Virus record (IMG/VR): IMGVR_UViG_3300042567_000628
Coordinates: 1-64,000 of that record
Source of the DNA: a virus
Length of the DNA stretch: 64,000 bases
Direction: 5' to 3' (one strand)
The notes beneath the pieces were generated by a model. That model had not been told where the DNA came from. It did no database searches and saw only the letters and a program-made list of their open reading frames with translations. Each line of letters starts with the position of its first letter. Position 1 is the stretch's first letter. Position numbers and translations under genes: made by a program. This document shows, one piece after another, positions 42,220-50,153 of this stretch.

Positions 42220-42251
42220 GTGTGTGCGCAATAACCCTATGCGCTGTAGTG

Positions 42252-42395
42252 TTATTGTATAATTGTGTCGTCTAGCGCACAAGCTAACGCATTAAATGCG
42301 TTTTGTATTGCAACATGTTCGTCTAGTTCTGCTTCTTCTAGCACTGTTTGTAACTGTAACATTAAACTGTCTAATTTGCTTTTTGTATTTTGCAT
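42252..42395 (-). CDS. 47-residue helical protein
   Basis: MQNTKSKLDSLMLQLQTVLEEAELDEH is a long amphipathic helix, followed by an Ala-rich segment. AAGGAAAC ribosome site and own promoter. Likely a small coiled-coil protein. Confidence 0.7.
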   Translation of the reverse strand: MQNTKSKLDSLMLQLQTVLEEAELDEHVAIQNAFNALACALDDTIIQ

Positions 42396-42421
42396 TGTGT
42401 TTCCTTTGTTGCTATGTTGTT

Positions 42422-42450
42422 ATTATAGCGCACTTTGTCCAAAATGTCAA
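42422..42450 (-). promoter_or_regulatory. Early sigma70-type promoter
   Basis: TTGACA, 17 bases with TTTTGGACA, TATAAT; third of three near-identical copies. Confidence 0.9.
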
Positions 42451-42474
42451 GTGCGCTATGTATAACCCTACAGT

Positions 42475-42726
42475 TTAGTCAACAAATACAATGTTTGTAG
42501 TACGCAAACTTTGTTGCGCAGAAGCCACAGTGCGTTGCACCTCGTTTTGCAAGTTGTCTGCAAGTAAGTCCCCACTAACATAGTTGCATTTTGCTTGTGT
42601 AGGGAATATATACTTAATCTCGTCCCCCACCATTTTTTTGTGTACATTAAATGCAAACTGTACTTTATATGCTTTTAATTTTTTGTTGTAAACTAGCTTT
42701 GCGTAGGCTATGCAATTTGTAAACAT
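42475..42726 (-). CDS. Unrecognised early protein
   Basis: 83 residues; CIAYAKLVYNKKLKAYKVQFAFNV is beta-rich and basic, then a helical Gln/Ala-rich end. AAAGGACACACA precedes the ATG. Single-gene unit. Confidence 0.75.
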   Translation of the reverse strand: MFTNCIAYAKLVYNKKLKAYKVQFAFNVHKKMVGDEIKYIFPTQAKCNYVSGDLLADNLQNEVQRTVASAQQSLRTTNIVFVD

Positions 42727-42755
42727 TGTGTGTCCTTTTGTGTGTGTAAGCTGTA

Positions 42756-42784
42756 ATTATAACGCACAACGTCCAAATTGTCAA
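42756..42784 (-). promoter_or_regulatory. Early sigma70-type promoter
   Basis: TTGACA, 17 bases with TTTGGAC, TATAAT; directly follows the terminator of the upstream gene. Confidence 0.9.
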
Positions 42785-42786
42785 CC

Positions 42787-42823
42787 AAAAAAAAGCATAA
42801 CCCTACACCTAGCAGGGTTATGC
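42787..42823 (-). terminator. Strong rho-independent terminator
   Basis: GCATAACCCT and AGGGTTATGC form a perfect 10-bp stem, followed on the minus strand by eight T. It ends the unit at 42857 just before the next promoter. Confidence 0.9.
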
Positions 42824-42839
42824 CAAAGTTGCCTCTATA

Positions 42840-42854
42840 CCGGGAGCGAATCGG
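42840..42854. repeat. 15-base repeat, copy 1
   Basis: CCGGGAGCGAATCGG, identical to 49755-49769. Both copies sit just downstream of a minus-strand gene and before a terminator. Confidence 0.8.
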
Positions 42855-42856
42855 TA

Positions 42857-43162
42857 TTAGGCAACAACAGCCGCTGTCTTCGCGACAGGGGCTTTGACCG
42901 CAGCCCGGGGGGCTGGGTTTTTCTTCTCTGCATAGGCAACAGCAGCTTGGATAGCAGCATTGCCTATGCCGAACTGGATAGACTTAAGGTGCTGTACAGC
43001 TTCTGCCTTAGTCATCTCTACTGGCAGCTCAACCAACTCAACGTCAGTGTGGCCGTTCTTTGCCAGGATCTTGATACGCATGGTATCGTTAGCGAAGCGC
43101 AATTTGGTCTTGCCTTCGAGGGTTGAAACACCTGCTACTGCAAATTTCTTATCGGTACTCAT
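42857..43162 (-). CDS. Unrecognised early protein
   Basis: 101 residues: a beta-rich half (GKTKLRFANDTMRIKILAKNGHTDVELVELP), a helix, then an Ala/Pro/Lys tail. AAGGAAGTTAAAA ribosome site. Long leader of about 50 bases. Confidence 0.8.
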   Translation of the reverse strand: MSTDKKFAVAGVSTLEGKTKLRFANDTMRIKILAKNGHTDVELVELPVEMTKAEAVQHLKSIQFGIGNAAIQAAVAYAEKKNPAPRAAVKAPVAKTAAVVA

Positions 43163-43217
43163 TTTTAACTTCCTTCTGTGTGTGTAAAAATCATGCCAAC
43201 CAATTCAGCATGTTATT

Positions 43218-43246
43218 AGTATAGCATCAATATTCGAATTGGTCAA
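43218..43246 (-). promoter_or_regulatory. Early sigma70-type promoter
   Basis: TTGACC, 17 bases, TATACT. Divergent from the array consensus, and its leader is longer. Confidence 0.75.
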
Positions 43247-43437
43247 CTGTTTGGTTTACCAAATTGCGGAACAACTTGAATACTGACGCTTTCCTTCTCG
43301 TCTAAGGCGGCGATGAACTCATCGTCAAAGACCAGATCCTGCATGTTCAAGTCGATCATGTGTTCGACTCGATCCATATCGGGTCTGCCATCGCTGGCAC
43401 ACTCGATTGTGAATTTAAATTCATATTTCCTTGTCAT
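43243..43437 (-). CDS. Unrecognised small acidic protein
   Basis: 64 residues (KYEFKFTIECASDGRPDMDRVEHMIDLN), an alpha/beta unit with an acidic surface. ATGA overlap with the upstream gene. Confidence 0.75.
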   Translation of the reverse strand: MTRKYEFKFTIECASDGRPDMDRVEHMIDLNMQDLVFDDEFIAALDEKESVSIQVVPQFGKPNS

Positions 43438-44048
43438 TTTGTTCCCTCATTGGCTGCAACGCCATCCTTAATCCACTCAGTAAGCTCTTCCTCTTGCTCT
43501 GCTTCGTATTCACGAATGCTTTCTGAGATAGCAAATGCTTCGTCCAGTTCAGGATGATCACGCTCAATGTCGTCGGCACTCATGCCTTCGAGATTGATCT
43601 CTTGATCACCATGCTCATCATAGGCGCCAGCATAGGCCATACCACCTTCGTAATACATGGCGTTGACACCAAAGCCCAACTCCACCAACTTGTCATAGGC
43701 AGCGACTGGAGGGCTCCACGCTGAGTCGAACGATGTGTGTAGCATCTTACCATCAGGGTGGATATCACTCTGACCATCGCCACCTACATCCCACTTGGTG
43801 CCCCATTCACCTACGCAGAAGTCATACCAGTTGCCGTAACCATACTTCTCGCGATTCTCAGCAGTCTTGCGTTCCAATTCTTTCTGCTCGTCACCGTCAC
43901 CTAACGATCCTGCAACGATCTGCAGATCCGTTGGCACCGGAATGAACTCATTGAGGAACTCTCCACGATCAAGTGCTTCTTTAGCACGAAGGATCATTGC
44001 TGGGTCTTCGTGGGTGAGTGTCAGTGTGTTGTTGCACCAATTTGGCAT
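43434..44048 (-). CDS. DUF1281/YubB-type ferredoxin-like protein
   Basis: 204 residues. The opening MPNWCNNTLTL, the aromatic core YGNWYDFCVGEWGTKWD and SFDSAWSPPVAAYDKLVE are hallmarks of the DUF1281/YubB-like family (ferredoxin-like fold) common on plasmids and phages. Molecular function unknown. Very acidic C-terminus. Confidence 0.8.
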   Translation of the reverse strand: MPNWCNNTLTLTHEDPAMILRAKEALDRGEFLNEFIPVPTDLQIVAGSLGDGDEQKELERKTAENREKYGYGNWYDFCVGEWGTKWDVGGDGQSDIHPDGKMLHTSFDSAWSPPVAAYDKLVELGFGVNAMYYEGGMAYAGAYDEHGDQEINLEGMSADDIERDHPELDEAFAISESIREYEAEQEEELTEWIKDGVAANEGTK

Positions 44049-44057
44049 GTCGGCTCC

Positions 44058-44240
44058 TTAAAGATTAACAAATTTCCAGGGGTCTTGCGTAATCGTAGCG
44101 TCCTGGATCTCAACGCTAAGACTGAACTCAAATGTAGTTGCACGAGTAGGATACTCTTTAACCAACTCAGCAGCCAACTTAGAGAGGCTGTCATTACTCA
44201 GCACTGCAATCTCGTTAGCCAATCGTTCAATGTGTGTCAT
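44058..44240 (-). CDS. Unrecognised small protein
   Basis: 60 residues: a helical half (ERLANEIAVLSNDSLSKLAAELVKEYP), then FEFSLSVEIQDATI. Overlaps the start of its neighbour by 14 bases. Unknown. Confidence 0.7.
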   Translation of the reverse strand: MTHIERLANEIAVLSNDSLSKLAAELVKEYPTRATTFEFSLSVEIQDATITQDPWKFVNL

Positions 44241-44520
44241 ATTGATGATCCTTGAAAGTTGAAGTTACTGCATGAACTGCTTGCTTGCTCTTGCCACCGA
44301 TGTGCCAACGATACTGGCCCATTGGGGTTTCGTATTCTTTCCAATCGTATATTGTGGCCACTGTGCCATCTTCAAATTCCAAACACCACTCCACTGTGGT
44401 CTTGTCGCCGCCGCCTTCGGGCTGGCCAAACACTTCTACCAGTTCATGGTAGTAAGCGGTTACATATCCCTGCAGGCTAGTGCCGTTTGCCTCTGTCCAA
44501 TCTGTTTGTGTAAACTTCAT
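44227..44520 (-). CDS. Unrecognised early protein
   Basis: 97 residues; GYVTAYYHELVEVFGQP, KTTVEWCLEFEDGTVATIYDWK and YRWHIGGKSKQAVHAV give a small alpha/beta fold shared by many phage hypotheticals. AGGAGCGAAG ribosome site; first gene of a four-gene unit. Confidence 0.8.
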   Translation of the reverse strand: MKFTQTDWTEANGTSLQGYVTAYYHELVEVFGQPEGGGDKTTVEWCLEFEDGTVATIYDWKEYETPMGQYRWHIGGKSKQAVHAVTSTFKDHQYDTH

Positions 44521-44546
44521 CTTCGCTCCTTTGTGTGTATGTGTTT

Positions 44547-44575
44547 ATTATAGCGCCAAACTGCCAAACTGTCAA
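44547..44575 (-). promoter_or_regulatory. Early sigma70-type promoter
   Basis: TTGACA, 17 bases with TTTGGC, TATAAT. Confidence 0.9.
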
Positions 44576-44580
44576 CCAAT

Positions 44581-44934
44581 TTAAACAATAGCCCTACGGT
44601 GATTAGGGACATAATCACTGTAGATCTTTACAGCATGATTCTTTCTAACCCAGTCTACCAAACTCTGCGGATCGCCGATCATCCAATCTTCTACATCCTT
44701 AAACTCAATGTCGTCCAGGGTGGTGAACATGTAGATTTCATAGGTTCGTTGACTATTGGCCTGTGCCCTCAACTTCATCATTGAAATCTGTCGACCCAAC
44801 GGATTCTCAGTCTTTCTACGGCCACTGAGGATCTCAATCAACTGACCCTTTTCAAAGTTCTCAGGATGAAAGTGGGTGATGTCCTGCAGGGTTTCAAAGC
44901 CGGTGGAGTCCCACGCTGCCAAAATGTATCTCAT
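44581..44934 (-). CDS. Unrecognised early protein
   Basis: 117 residues. Mixed alpha/beta, with RTYEIYMFTTLDDIEFKDVEDWM. ATGA-type overlap with the gene at 44931. No family. Confidence 0.75.
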   Translation of the reverse strand: MRYILAAWDSTGFETLQDITHFHPENFEKGQLIEILSGRRKTENPLGRQISMMKLRAQANSQRTYEIYMFTTLDDIEFKDVEDWMIGDPQSLVDWVRKNHAVKIYSDYVPNHRRAIV

Positions 44935-45137
44935 ACCCCAGCCCTCATAACTTCCATCAAGCGGTTCTGCAAGCGATCCACTTCTGCGTTCTCTACATAG
45001 AAGTCGGTGGTTGGATCCCAGTACTGGCCTGCCTTTGGATCGTAATACAAGACCCGATCAACGAACCAAAACGGTCCTTCCAGCCCCTTGCGTGGTTGCC
45101 ACTTTTCGTCTCTCTTGCCCAGGGTGATGAATGCCAT
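44931..45137 (-). CDS. Unrecognised small protein
   Basis: 68 residues, aromatic and charged (GPFWFVDRVLYYDPKAGQYWDP). AGGAGCGCGAA ribosome site; first of a two-gene unit. Confidence 0.75.
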   Translation of the reverse strand: MAFITLGKRDEKWQPRKGLEGPFWFVDRVLYYDPKAGQYWDPTTDFYVENAEVDRLQNRLMEVMRAGV

Positions 45138-45168
45138 TTCGCGCTCCTTTGTGTTTCAGTATATGTAT

Positions 45169-45197
45169 ATTATACGATCAAAAGCCCAAACTGTCAA
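45169..45197 (-). promoter_or_regulatory. Early sigma70-type promoter
   Basis: TTGACA, 17 bases with TTTGGGC, TATAAT. Confidence 0.9.
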
Positions 45198-45201
45198 CCA
45201 A

Positions 45202-45510
45202 TTACCAGGCAATCTCTTTAGAAGCGTAACGGATGTGACCTTCGTAGTTCAACTGGCTCTGCTCGAACTCTGTGAGAGCATCATCAGCCACGATAGACCA
45301 ATCAATAATGGTCTCGCGGAAGGCATCATTGTCCTGCTCAATCTGACCACGCACACCCATCACAGTCTCCGTGACCTTGTTGATGTTGATGTTCTTGACC
45401 ACGTAGTCTGAACCGCCCTTGGCTTTCCAGTACTGTGGGCACTCACCAACTCCGTCCCAATCGTGGGCACCGTAGTTCTCGTAGACCTGTGTAGTGATTA
45501 AAAGTTTCAA
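45202..45510 (-). CDS. Unrecognised early protein
   Basis: 102 residues. MKLLITTQVYENYGAHDWDG is a distinctive opening seen in phage hypotheticals; then helical and acidic. AAGGAGCGAAAC ribosome site; own promoter. Confidence 0.8.
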   Translation of the reverse strand: MKLLITTQVYENYGAHDWDGVGECPQYWKAKGGSDYVVKNININKVTETVMGVRGQIEQDNDAFRETIIDWSIVADDALTEFEQSQLNYEGHIRYASKEIAW

Positions 45511-45542
45511 GTTTCGCTCCTTGTTTGCTAGTGTATGTGTAT

Positions 45543-45571
45543 ATTATAGCAGGGATTGCTCAAAGTGTCAA
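45543..45571 (-). promoter_or_regulatory. Early sigma70-type promoter
   Basis: TTGACA, 17 bases with TTTGAGC, TATAAT. Confidence 0.9.
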
Positions 45572-45804
45572 CCAATTTCAGTGTTGCAGAATTGCCACAT
45601 CTTTAATTGCTCTCCACGCAGGCCCATTAGGACGCCTTCGTAGTCCCTGTATGAACAGAAGGCCCACTTTCGGTCTGGGCGATACACATAGAAATCATAG
45701 TCCCGCTCAGTGTTGTGCTGAGTGCAGATCCGTTTGGCTGTCGAAGCCAATTTGTAATACTTCTGCATATGACCCGACTTCTCTTCGTATACTATCCAAC
45801 CCAT
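45568..45804 (-). CDS. Unrecognised small protein
   Basis: 78 residues, aromatic and Cys-containing (YDFYVYRPDRKWAFCSYRDYEGVL). TAATG-type overlap with the upstream gene. Unknown. Confidence 0.75.
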   Translation of the reverse strand: MGWIVYEEKSGHMQKYYKLASTAKRICTQHNTERDYDFYVYRPDRKWAFCSYRDYEGVLMGLRGEQLKMWQFCNTEIG

Positions 45805-46070
45805 TAACCGTAGTCCTTTTTGCCGCCGTGAGTTTCATTCCAATCGTAGCCTGCGAGGTACTCCGCAATGCTGTCTGCATCTGTGACCTCAACCCGTGGC
45901 CCCGAGTCGCCACCAACTCCACCGTGGTGAGGGTCTATCTGTCGACCGTAGTATGAATCTGATGACCCACGATCATAGAGACTACCGTGGCGCTCACGAA
46001 CAAATTGGGGTCCACGCAGAGCACGGATCAACTGTTTCTGTTCGTCTTCTGGCAGGATGTGTAGGTACAT
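45804..46070 (-). CDS. Unrecognised small protein
   Basis: 88 residues: helical start, Gly/His/Asp-rich middle (YYGRQIDPHHGGVGGDSGP), acidic helical end. Follows the 59-residue gene with no gap. Confidence 0.75.
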   Translation of the reverse strand: MYLHILPEDEQKQLIRALRGPQFVRERHGSLYDRGSSDSYYGRQIDPHHGGVGGDSGPRVEVTDADSIAEYLAGYDWNETHGGKKDYG

Positions 46071-46071
46071 G

Positions 46072-46251
46072 TCAACTGTTCATGGATACGAAGGGACTGT
46101 AGTCTTCAGGAGCGTCTTGTACGCCCATGTCTTGTATGTAGCCAAGCACCTGCTCGACAGGGCAATCCAACAGGTCTGCAATCATCTTGGCACTGTGGCC
46201 TTCGATATACAGTTGCTCAACATCATATGCTAGGTCTGCCATCTTGCTCAT
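46072..46251 (-). CDS. 59-residue helix-turn-helix-like protein
   Basis: LAYDVEQLYIEGHSAKMIADLLDCPVEQVLGYI has the spacing of a helix-turn-helix of the sigma-region-4/transposase type (helix, GHSAK turn, recognition-like helix). Could be a small DNA-binding regulator. ATGA overlap with the membrane peptide gene upstream. Confidence 0.7.
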   Translation of the reverse strand: MSKMADLAYDVEQLYIEGHSAKMIADLLDCPVEQVLGYIQDMGVQDAPEDYSPFVSMNS

Positions 46252-46373
46252 TTGACATCCCTCACAACTTCTTGCACCTTGTTCACGCCCTTGTCGGCGA
46301 TCTGTGCAATGCCTGTGAAGCCAACAGTGGCAACAATAATACCAGCGATAAATGCTGCTAAGTGACTCATCAT
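46248..46373 (-). CDS. 41-residue membrane peptide
   Basis: MMSHLAAFIAGIIVATVGFTG is a single membrane helix, followed by a charged tail. AAAGGTTGATAG before the tandem ATGs. First gene of a four-gene unit. Confidence 0.7.
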   Translation of the reverse strand: MMSHLAAFIAGIIVATVGFTGIAQIADKGVNKVQEVVRDVK

Positions 46374-46405
46374 ATCTATCAACCTTTCTGTGTGTGTAAG
46401 TCTAT

Positions 46406-46434
46406 ATTATACAATCAATCTACCAAACCGTCAA
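46406..46434 (-). promoter_or_regulatory. Early sigma70-type promoter
   Basis: TTGACG, 17 bases with TTTGG, TATAAT. Confidence 0.88.
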
Positions 46435-46458
46435 CCCCTAGATTACATGCACACGTAA

Positions 46459-46470
46459 GCAGCGGGGCCT
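46459..46470. repeat. GCAGCGGGGCCT repeat, copy 2
   Basis: Sits between the VWA gene terminator hairpin and the next promoter. Confidence 0.7.
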
Positions 46471-46474
46471 ACTA

Positions 46475-46500
46475 GCAGTGTGGCTTTTTTGCCACACTGC
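46475..46500 (-). terminator. Perfect 10-bp hairpin after the VWA gene
   Basis: GCAGTGTGGC and GCCACACTGC around a six-base loop (A6 on the minus strand). No T-run follows, so it may be an RNA-processing or stability element rather than a classical terminator. Confidence 0.6.
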
Positions 46501-46511
46501 CGGCACTCCAA

Positions 46512-47726
46512 TTAGGCAGTCTCTTTCTCGTAGATAACAGTCTGACCAAAGGGTGCTTCTGCTTCTGTATTGCCTTTGACAATAAAGATTGTGTCGCAGT
46601 AGTCCTCGTCACCCCAACTACCGCAGGGGTAGCCGTCTGTGAACATAATGAACTTCTTAGGACGAATACCATTCTCTTCCATAAACTCCCAGTTCACAGC
46701 AAAGTCAGTACCGCCACCGCCCTGTGGCTCATACTCAAATAGCTCTTCACTATTGTCCTGCGAGAACTCTTTGTGGTTATAGATCTCTGTGTCAAAGCAC
46801 CACAGGTTAATCTTAAAGTCCTCATACTGATCAACAATGCCCTTGACCTCTGACAGGAATACAGTTGCATCCTCTTGTCCAATGCTACCTGACATATCAA
46901 TTGAAATACCAATGTCAATTGTAGTTGCTTCTTTCATGCCCGGCAGTATGGCACCTGAGTGCATACTCTTACGGTTAGGACGAGTAAAGGAATAGTCGTT
47001 GCGGATAATGCTCTGTATCTCTTGACGCACAAGATCACGCCAGCTAATCTTAGGCTCAGTCATGTCCTTGATCAAACGCTGGATGCCTGCGGGCACTTTG
47101 CCTGCACCTGCTGCCGCGGCACTCTGCACCATGGCTTCTTTGATCTCATCGCGGATCTTCTGTGCTTCTTCTTTAGTCATGCCAGGCATACCCTTGCCCT
47201 GCTTGTCTCCATCACCCTCTTTGCCCGGTGCATTGCCGTCTTCGTTAATGTGCTCGTCCAACAGGTCACCAAGTTGCTGAAGCAGTTGTGGCATAGAGAT
47301 CTTCTCTGCCTTCTCGTATAGCTCGTCGTAGATCTCTTCCCAGGCTTTGCCGCGATACTTGGCATCGTAGCAGATCTTGACTTCAGTGATCTTCTCACCA
47401 ATGCGTTCGTCTACAAGGATCTGATTGACAGCGTAGTCTTGTGCAATGTTAGACAGCTGGCGATCGCGTGAACCTACACGACCAAAGTGGTCAAACACAC
47501 AATGGCAAATCTCGTGTCCGAATAGGAACTCTAGTTTCTTGACTGAGAGCTTCTCAACGAACTTAGTATTGTAATAGAAATTACGGCCATTAGTTGCCGC
47601 AGTAGGGCACCATTCGTCTGCTTGAATCAGTTGCATACGAGTTGCCATGTTGCCAAAGAATGGTGCCTTAAGCAACAGTCCCACACGGGCTGTGGTTAGT
47701 TTATCGATAATCGGATCAAATGCCAT
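46512..47726 (-). CDS. Metallopeptidase-like/VWA domain protein
   Basis: 404 residues. N-terminal metallopeptidase-like domain with HEICH (71-75) in FLFGHEICHCVFDH (DUF2201 type), a Gly/Lys/Asp-rich linker (about 162-185), and a C-terminal von Willebrand A domain with MIDAS residues DMSGS (277-281), GGGGTDF and FTDGY. Bacterial VWA partners of MoxR ATPases (ViaA, CobT-like) have this plan, and the MoxR gene lies next upstream. Together they probably remodel or insert cofactor into a target; target unknown. Confidence 0.85.
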   Translation of the reverse strand: MAFDPIIDKLTTARVGLLLKAPFFGNMATRMQLIQADEWCPTAATNGRNFYYNTKFVEKLSVKKLEFLFGHEICHCVFDHFGRVGSRDRQLSNIAQDYAVNQILVDERIGEKITEVKICYDAKYRGKAWEEIYDELYEKAEKISMPQLLQQLGDLLDEHINEDGNAPGKEGDGDKQGKGMPGMTKEEAQKIRDEIKEAMVQSAAAAGAGKVPAGIQRLIKDMTEPKISWRDLVRQEIQSIIRNDYSFTRPNRKSMHSGAILPGMKEATTIDIGISIDMSGSIGQEDATVFLSEVKGIVDQYEDFKINLWCFDTEIYNHKEFSQDNSEELFEYEPQGGGGTDFAVNWEFMEENGIRPKKFIMFTDGYPCGSWGDEDYCDTIFIVKGNTEAEAPFGQTVIYEKETA

Positions 47727-47751
47727 TAGTCGCTCTCCTTAGTATGTGTAT

Positions 47752-47780
47752 ATTATAGCATCTATTTACACACCTGTCAA
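47752..47780 (-). promoter_or_regulatory. Early sigma70-type promoter of VWA gene
   Basis: TTGACA, 17 bases, TATAAT; no TTTGG motif in the spacer. Confidence 0.9.
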
Positions 47781-47782
47781 CC

Positions 47783-47821
47783 AAAAAAGTGGGCGGGCAA
47801 GCCCTGAGAAGCCTCCCGCCC
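47783..47821 (-). terminator. Rho-independent terminator of MoxR gene
   Basis: GGGCGGG and CCCGCCC form a 7-bp GC stem with an inner pairing, followed on the minus strand by six T. Confidence 0.8.
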
Positions 47822-47838
47822 TTGCAATGGGCGAGGTC

Positions 47839-48924
47839 TTAATTCTCCATTGCACTCAAAACATACTTGCCAAAACGCTTGTGGAACTCGTCAAAGCTCT
47901 TCATCTTTGTAGCGTCAAAGGGCAAGTTGTAATTTGTCAAGCCCGTCTTAGCACCCATCACCACCAACTCTGTTGGGAAGTTATCCATCATGTAGCGGAA
48001 GAAGCAGTCTGCCATAGCATCCCAACCTTTAGACTTCTTCTCTGCTTGATCCTTAAGTTCATAGCACAGGCTCACAGTCAAAGAGTACATGGCTGACACT
48101 TCCTTAATCTGCAGGTCCTTGACCTTGCCTTCCAAGATGTCCAACGCCTTAGGCAAGCGACCTGCAATCTTACGGTGAGCCATAAACTTAATAGCCAGGC
48201 CATCACCTACGGCACCCGCAACCAAATTGTGCATGGTGTCAACGTCGCAGTCCTCGTCCTTGAGCAAGTCGCTCACAAACACCCACGAGCGTGGAGTTGC
48301 AAAGGCCTTGCTGGGCGACTTAGGATCGAAGTCGTATAAGTCCTGCTTGGCGAAACCCACATAACCCAACACCTCAGGGTGAACGTCATTCATAACAGCC
48401 CACTCTTGGAAGTCATCAAAATCTACCTTTGCTTCCAAGTGAATGAAACGGTTAGCCAGCGGAGCAGGCATACGATATGTCACGCCACGATCGCCTTCTC
48501 TGTTACCAGCGGCAACCACGTCAACACCCTTAGGCAATTCGTAAGTACCAACACGACGGTTAAGGATCAACTGATAGGCCGCGGCCTGTACCGCTGGAGG
48601 AGCACTGTTCAATTCATCTAAGAAGATGATCGCAGTTGACTCTGGGTTGGTAGGAAGCTCTGCAGGGGGAGCCCAAACCATTGTGCCCTTGTCTGCATTG
48701 TAATAGGGGATACCCTTAATGTCTGTAGGCTCCCACAGGGCCAGGCGAACGTCGATAACTTCGCGACCAGCGTCTTCGCCGATCTGCTTAACGATGTCAC
48801 TCTTACCAATACCTGGAGGGCCCCAAAGGAACACAGGGCGGCGTTTCTTGATTGCAAAACGAATTGATTTCTTTGCGTTCTTGGGACCAACTTGTCGAAC
48901 GCTAATGTCTGTTGACTTTGCCAT
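47839..48924 (-). CDS. MoxR-type AAA+ ATPase
   Basis: 361 residues. Walker A GPPGIGKS (35-42), Walker B IIFLDE (99-104), sensor AAGNREGDRGVTYRMPAPLANRF with the Arg finger region: the MoxR/CobS layout. Works as a hexameric remodeller with a VWA partner, encoded directly downstream. Has its own promoter and terminator, so the two are separate but adjacent units. Confidence 0.88.
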   Translation of the reverse strand: MAKSTDISVRQVGPKNAKKSIRFAIKKRRPVFLWGPPGIGKSDIVKQIGEDAGREVIDVRLALWEPTDIKGIPYYNADKGTMVWAPPAELPTNPESTAIIFLDELNSAPPAVQAAAYQLILNRRVGTYELPKGVDVVAAGNREGDRGVTYRMPAPLANRFIHLEAKVDFDDFQEWAVMNDVHPEVLGYVGFAKQDLYDFDPKSPSKAFATPRSWVFVSDLLKDEDCDVDTMHNLVAGAVGDGLAIKFMAHRKIAGRLPKALDILEGKVKDLQIKEVSAMYSLTVSLCYELKDQAEKKSKGWDAMADCFFRYMMDNFPTELVVMGAKTGLTNYNLPFDATKMKSFDEFHKRFGKYVLSAMEN

Positions 48925-48972
48925 AATAAGACCTCTTTCTTTCTCAGTTAAAGTTGCTTTCTCAGTGTTAAT

Positions 48973-49001
48973 AGTATAACACCGAACAGCTCAGTTGTCA
49001 A
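48973..49001 (-). promoter_or_regulatory. Early sigma70-type promoter of MoxR gene
   Basis: TTGACA, 17 bases, TATACT; the -35 box overlaps the stop of the upstream gene. Confidence 0.85.
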
Positions 49002-49633
49002 GCTCTTTTTACGAAGTTTAATTGTGTTGTATTATCGCTACGAACACTTTTAATCTTTGCTTTGATAGTTAACTTCTGCCCTGCTTCTAAGTTACTATTA
49101 TACCAGAAATCCACGAAACTGTCAACCAGTTTAGCAGTAACCCTGAACTTGTCATAGTCTTTGCTGTAGTAGCACTTGACCACCTCGATCTCGCCCTGGA
49201 TCTTGTCACCCACAGCGCCCTGCAATTGAGTAGAAGCACGGACTTCGCGAGCCAACTCGTTACGGATTTGATCGCGCAGCATCACACCAGGCAAGCAGCT
49301 TACGATGGCAAACTCCAACATGTTACGGCCAGTGAACTCATCCATCTGTGCAATGCGGAGTGCCTGCTGTTCGAAGTCGTTGATCTTGCCCGAGATCTGT
49401 TTCAGCAAGAAGCCATTGAAGTAGTTGCGAACCGCACGACCCTTCTCAACGTCCTCTGCTGTGGCTTCGGTGAATGCACCCTCGCGGAGCCATTGCTTGA
49501 CCATTAGCTTGTTGGCCTGGGTGACTCGCTTCTGGCAGTCGTTCTCCAGCACGTAGACATCTTCTTTGAAGTAGCCTCCGTTGATACGATCTGCTGCTAC
49601 CGCCAATCCCCAAACTTGATCTGCTGTAAACAT
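48998..49633 (-). CDS. Unrecognised early protein, possible OB-fold C-terminus
   Basis: 211 residues. Helical N-terminal half (NKLMVKQWLREGAFTEATAED), then IQGEIEVVKCYYSKDYDKFRVTAKL and EAGQKLTIKAKIKSV, strands like a nucleic-acid-binding OB barrel. Lies between MoxR and a terminator unit; may be functionally linked to the ATPases. No family assigned. Confidence 0.75.
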   Translation of the reverse strand: MFTADQVWGLAVAADRINGGYFKEDVYVLENDCQKRVTQANKLMVKQWLREGAFTEATAEDVEKGRAVRNYFNGFLLKQISGKINDFEQQALRIAQMDEFTGRNMLEFAIVSCLPGVMLRDQIRNELAREVRASTQLQGAVGDKIQGEIEVVKCYYSKDYDKFRVTAKLVDSFVDFWYNSNLEAGQKLTIKAKIKSVRSDNTTQLNFVKRA

Positions 49634-49662
49634 TGTTCGCTCCGTTGTTTCAGTATATATCT

Positions 49663-49691
49663 ATTATAGCATCAGTCGCCCAAAGTGTCAA
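49663..49691 (-). promoter_or_regulatory. Early sigma70-type promoter
   Basis: TTGACA, 17 bases with TTTGGGC, TATAAT. Confidence 0.9.
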
Positions 49692-49710
49692 CCAACTGGA
49701 GTGCCGGTCA

Positions 49711-49741
49711 AAGAAAAAAGGTGTTGTATTTCTACAACACC
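49711..49741 (-). terminator. Strong rho-independent terminator
   Basis: GGTGTTGTA and TACAACACC, 9-bp stem, TTTC-type loop, then T6 and more T on the minus strand. Ends the 49791 unit. Confidence 0.9.
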
Positions 49742-49754
49742 CTCAAAAGACGCC

Positions 49755-49769
49755 CCGGGAGCGAATCGG
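49755..49769. repeat. 15-base repeat, copy 2
   Basis: CCGGGAGCGAATCGG, identical to 42840-42854, again between a stop codon and a terminator. Confidence 0.8.
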
Positions 49770-49790
49770 CTTGTCTATTTGAAACCCTAA

Positions 49791-50063
49791 TTAAAGAGTG
49801 ATGCCCATTGCTTGAGCTTTGTAGCCTAGAGCAACGATCTCACGTGATGGCTTGCCCATCACATATTCAGTTACCTGAACACCGTTGCCTGCTGTACGGC
49901 TGTTGGTATAAACAGCGTAGCCTGCTTGACGAATGCGGCTGGCTTCTGCTGCCAGGTTGCCAACACCTAGGTCATGCTTGGCCTGTGCTGGAGTAAGTGC
50001 TTTACCATTGTAAAGTGCTGTGAAGACTTTGAAAGTCTTGGTTTTTGGATTGAATCTCTTCAT
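49791..50063 (-). CDS. Winged-helix-like small protein
   Basis: 90 residues from the ATG at 50063 (GGAAACTTAAA ribosome site). FTALYNGKALTPAQAKHDLGVGNLAAEASRIRQAG, then YAVYTNS...VTEYVMG, reads as helix-turn-helix plus a beta wing. Probable DNA-binding regulator; phages use such proteins to switch early genes. Confidence 0.75.
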   Translation of the reverse strand: MKRFNPKTKTFKVFTALYNGKALTPAQAKHDLGVGNLAAEASRIRQAGYAVYTNSRTAGNGVQVTEYVMGKPSREIVALGYKAQAMGITL

Positions 50064-50107
50064 TTTAAGTTTCCTTTGTTGTGGCTGTTTCCTAACAGCG
50101 TCATACA

Positions 50108-50136
50108 AGTATACAGACATCCATGATCAAGAGCAA
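50108..50136 (-). promoter_or_regulatory. Weaker sigma70-type promoter
   Basis: TTGCTC, 17 bases, TATACT on the minus strand. The -35 deviates from all others in the array. Confidence 0.55.
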
Positions 50137-50153
50137 TGGTCAATTTCGCCAAA

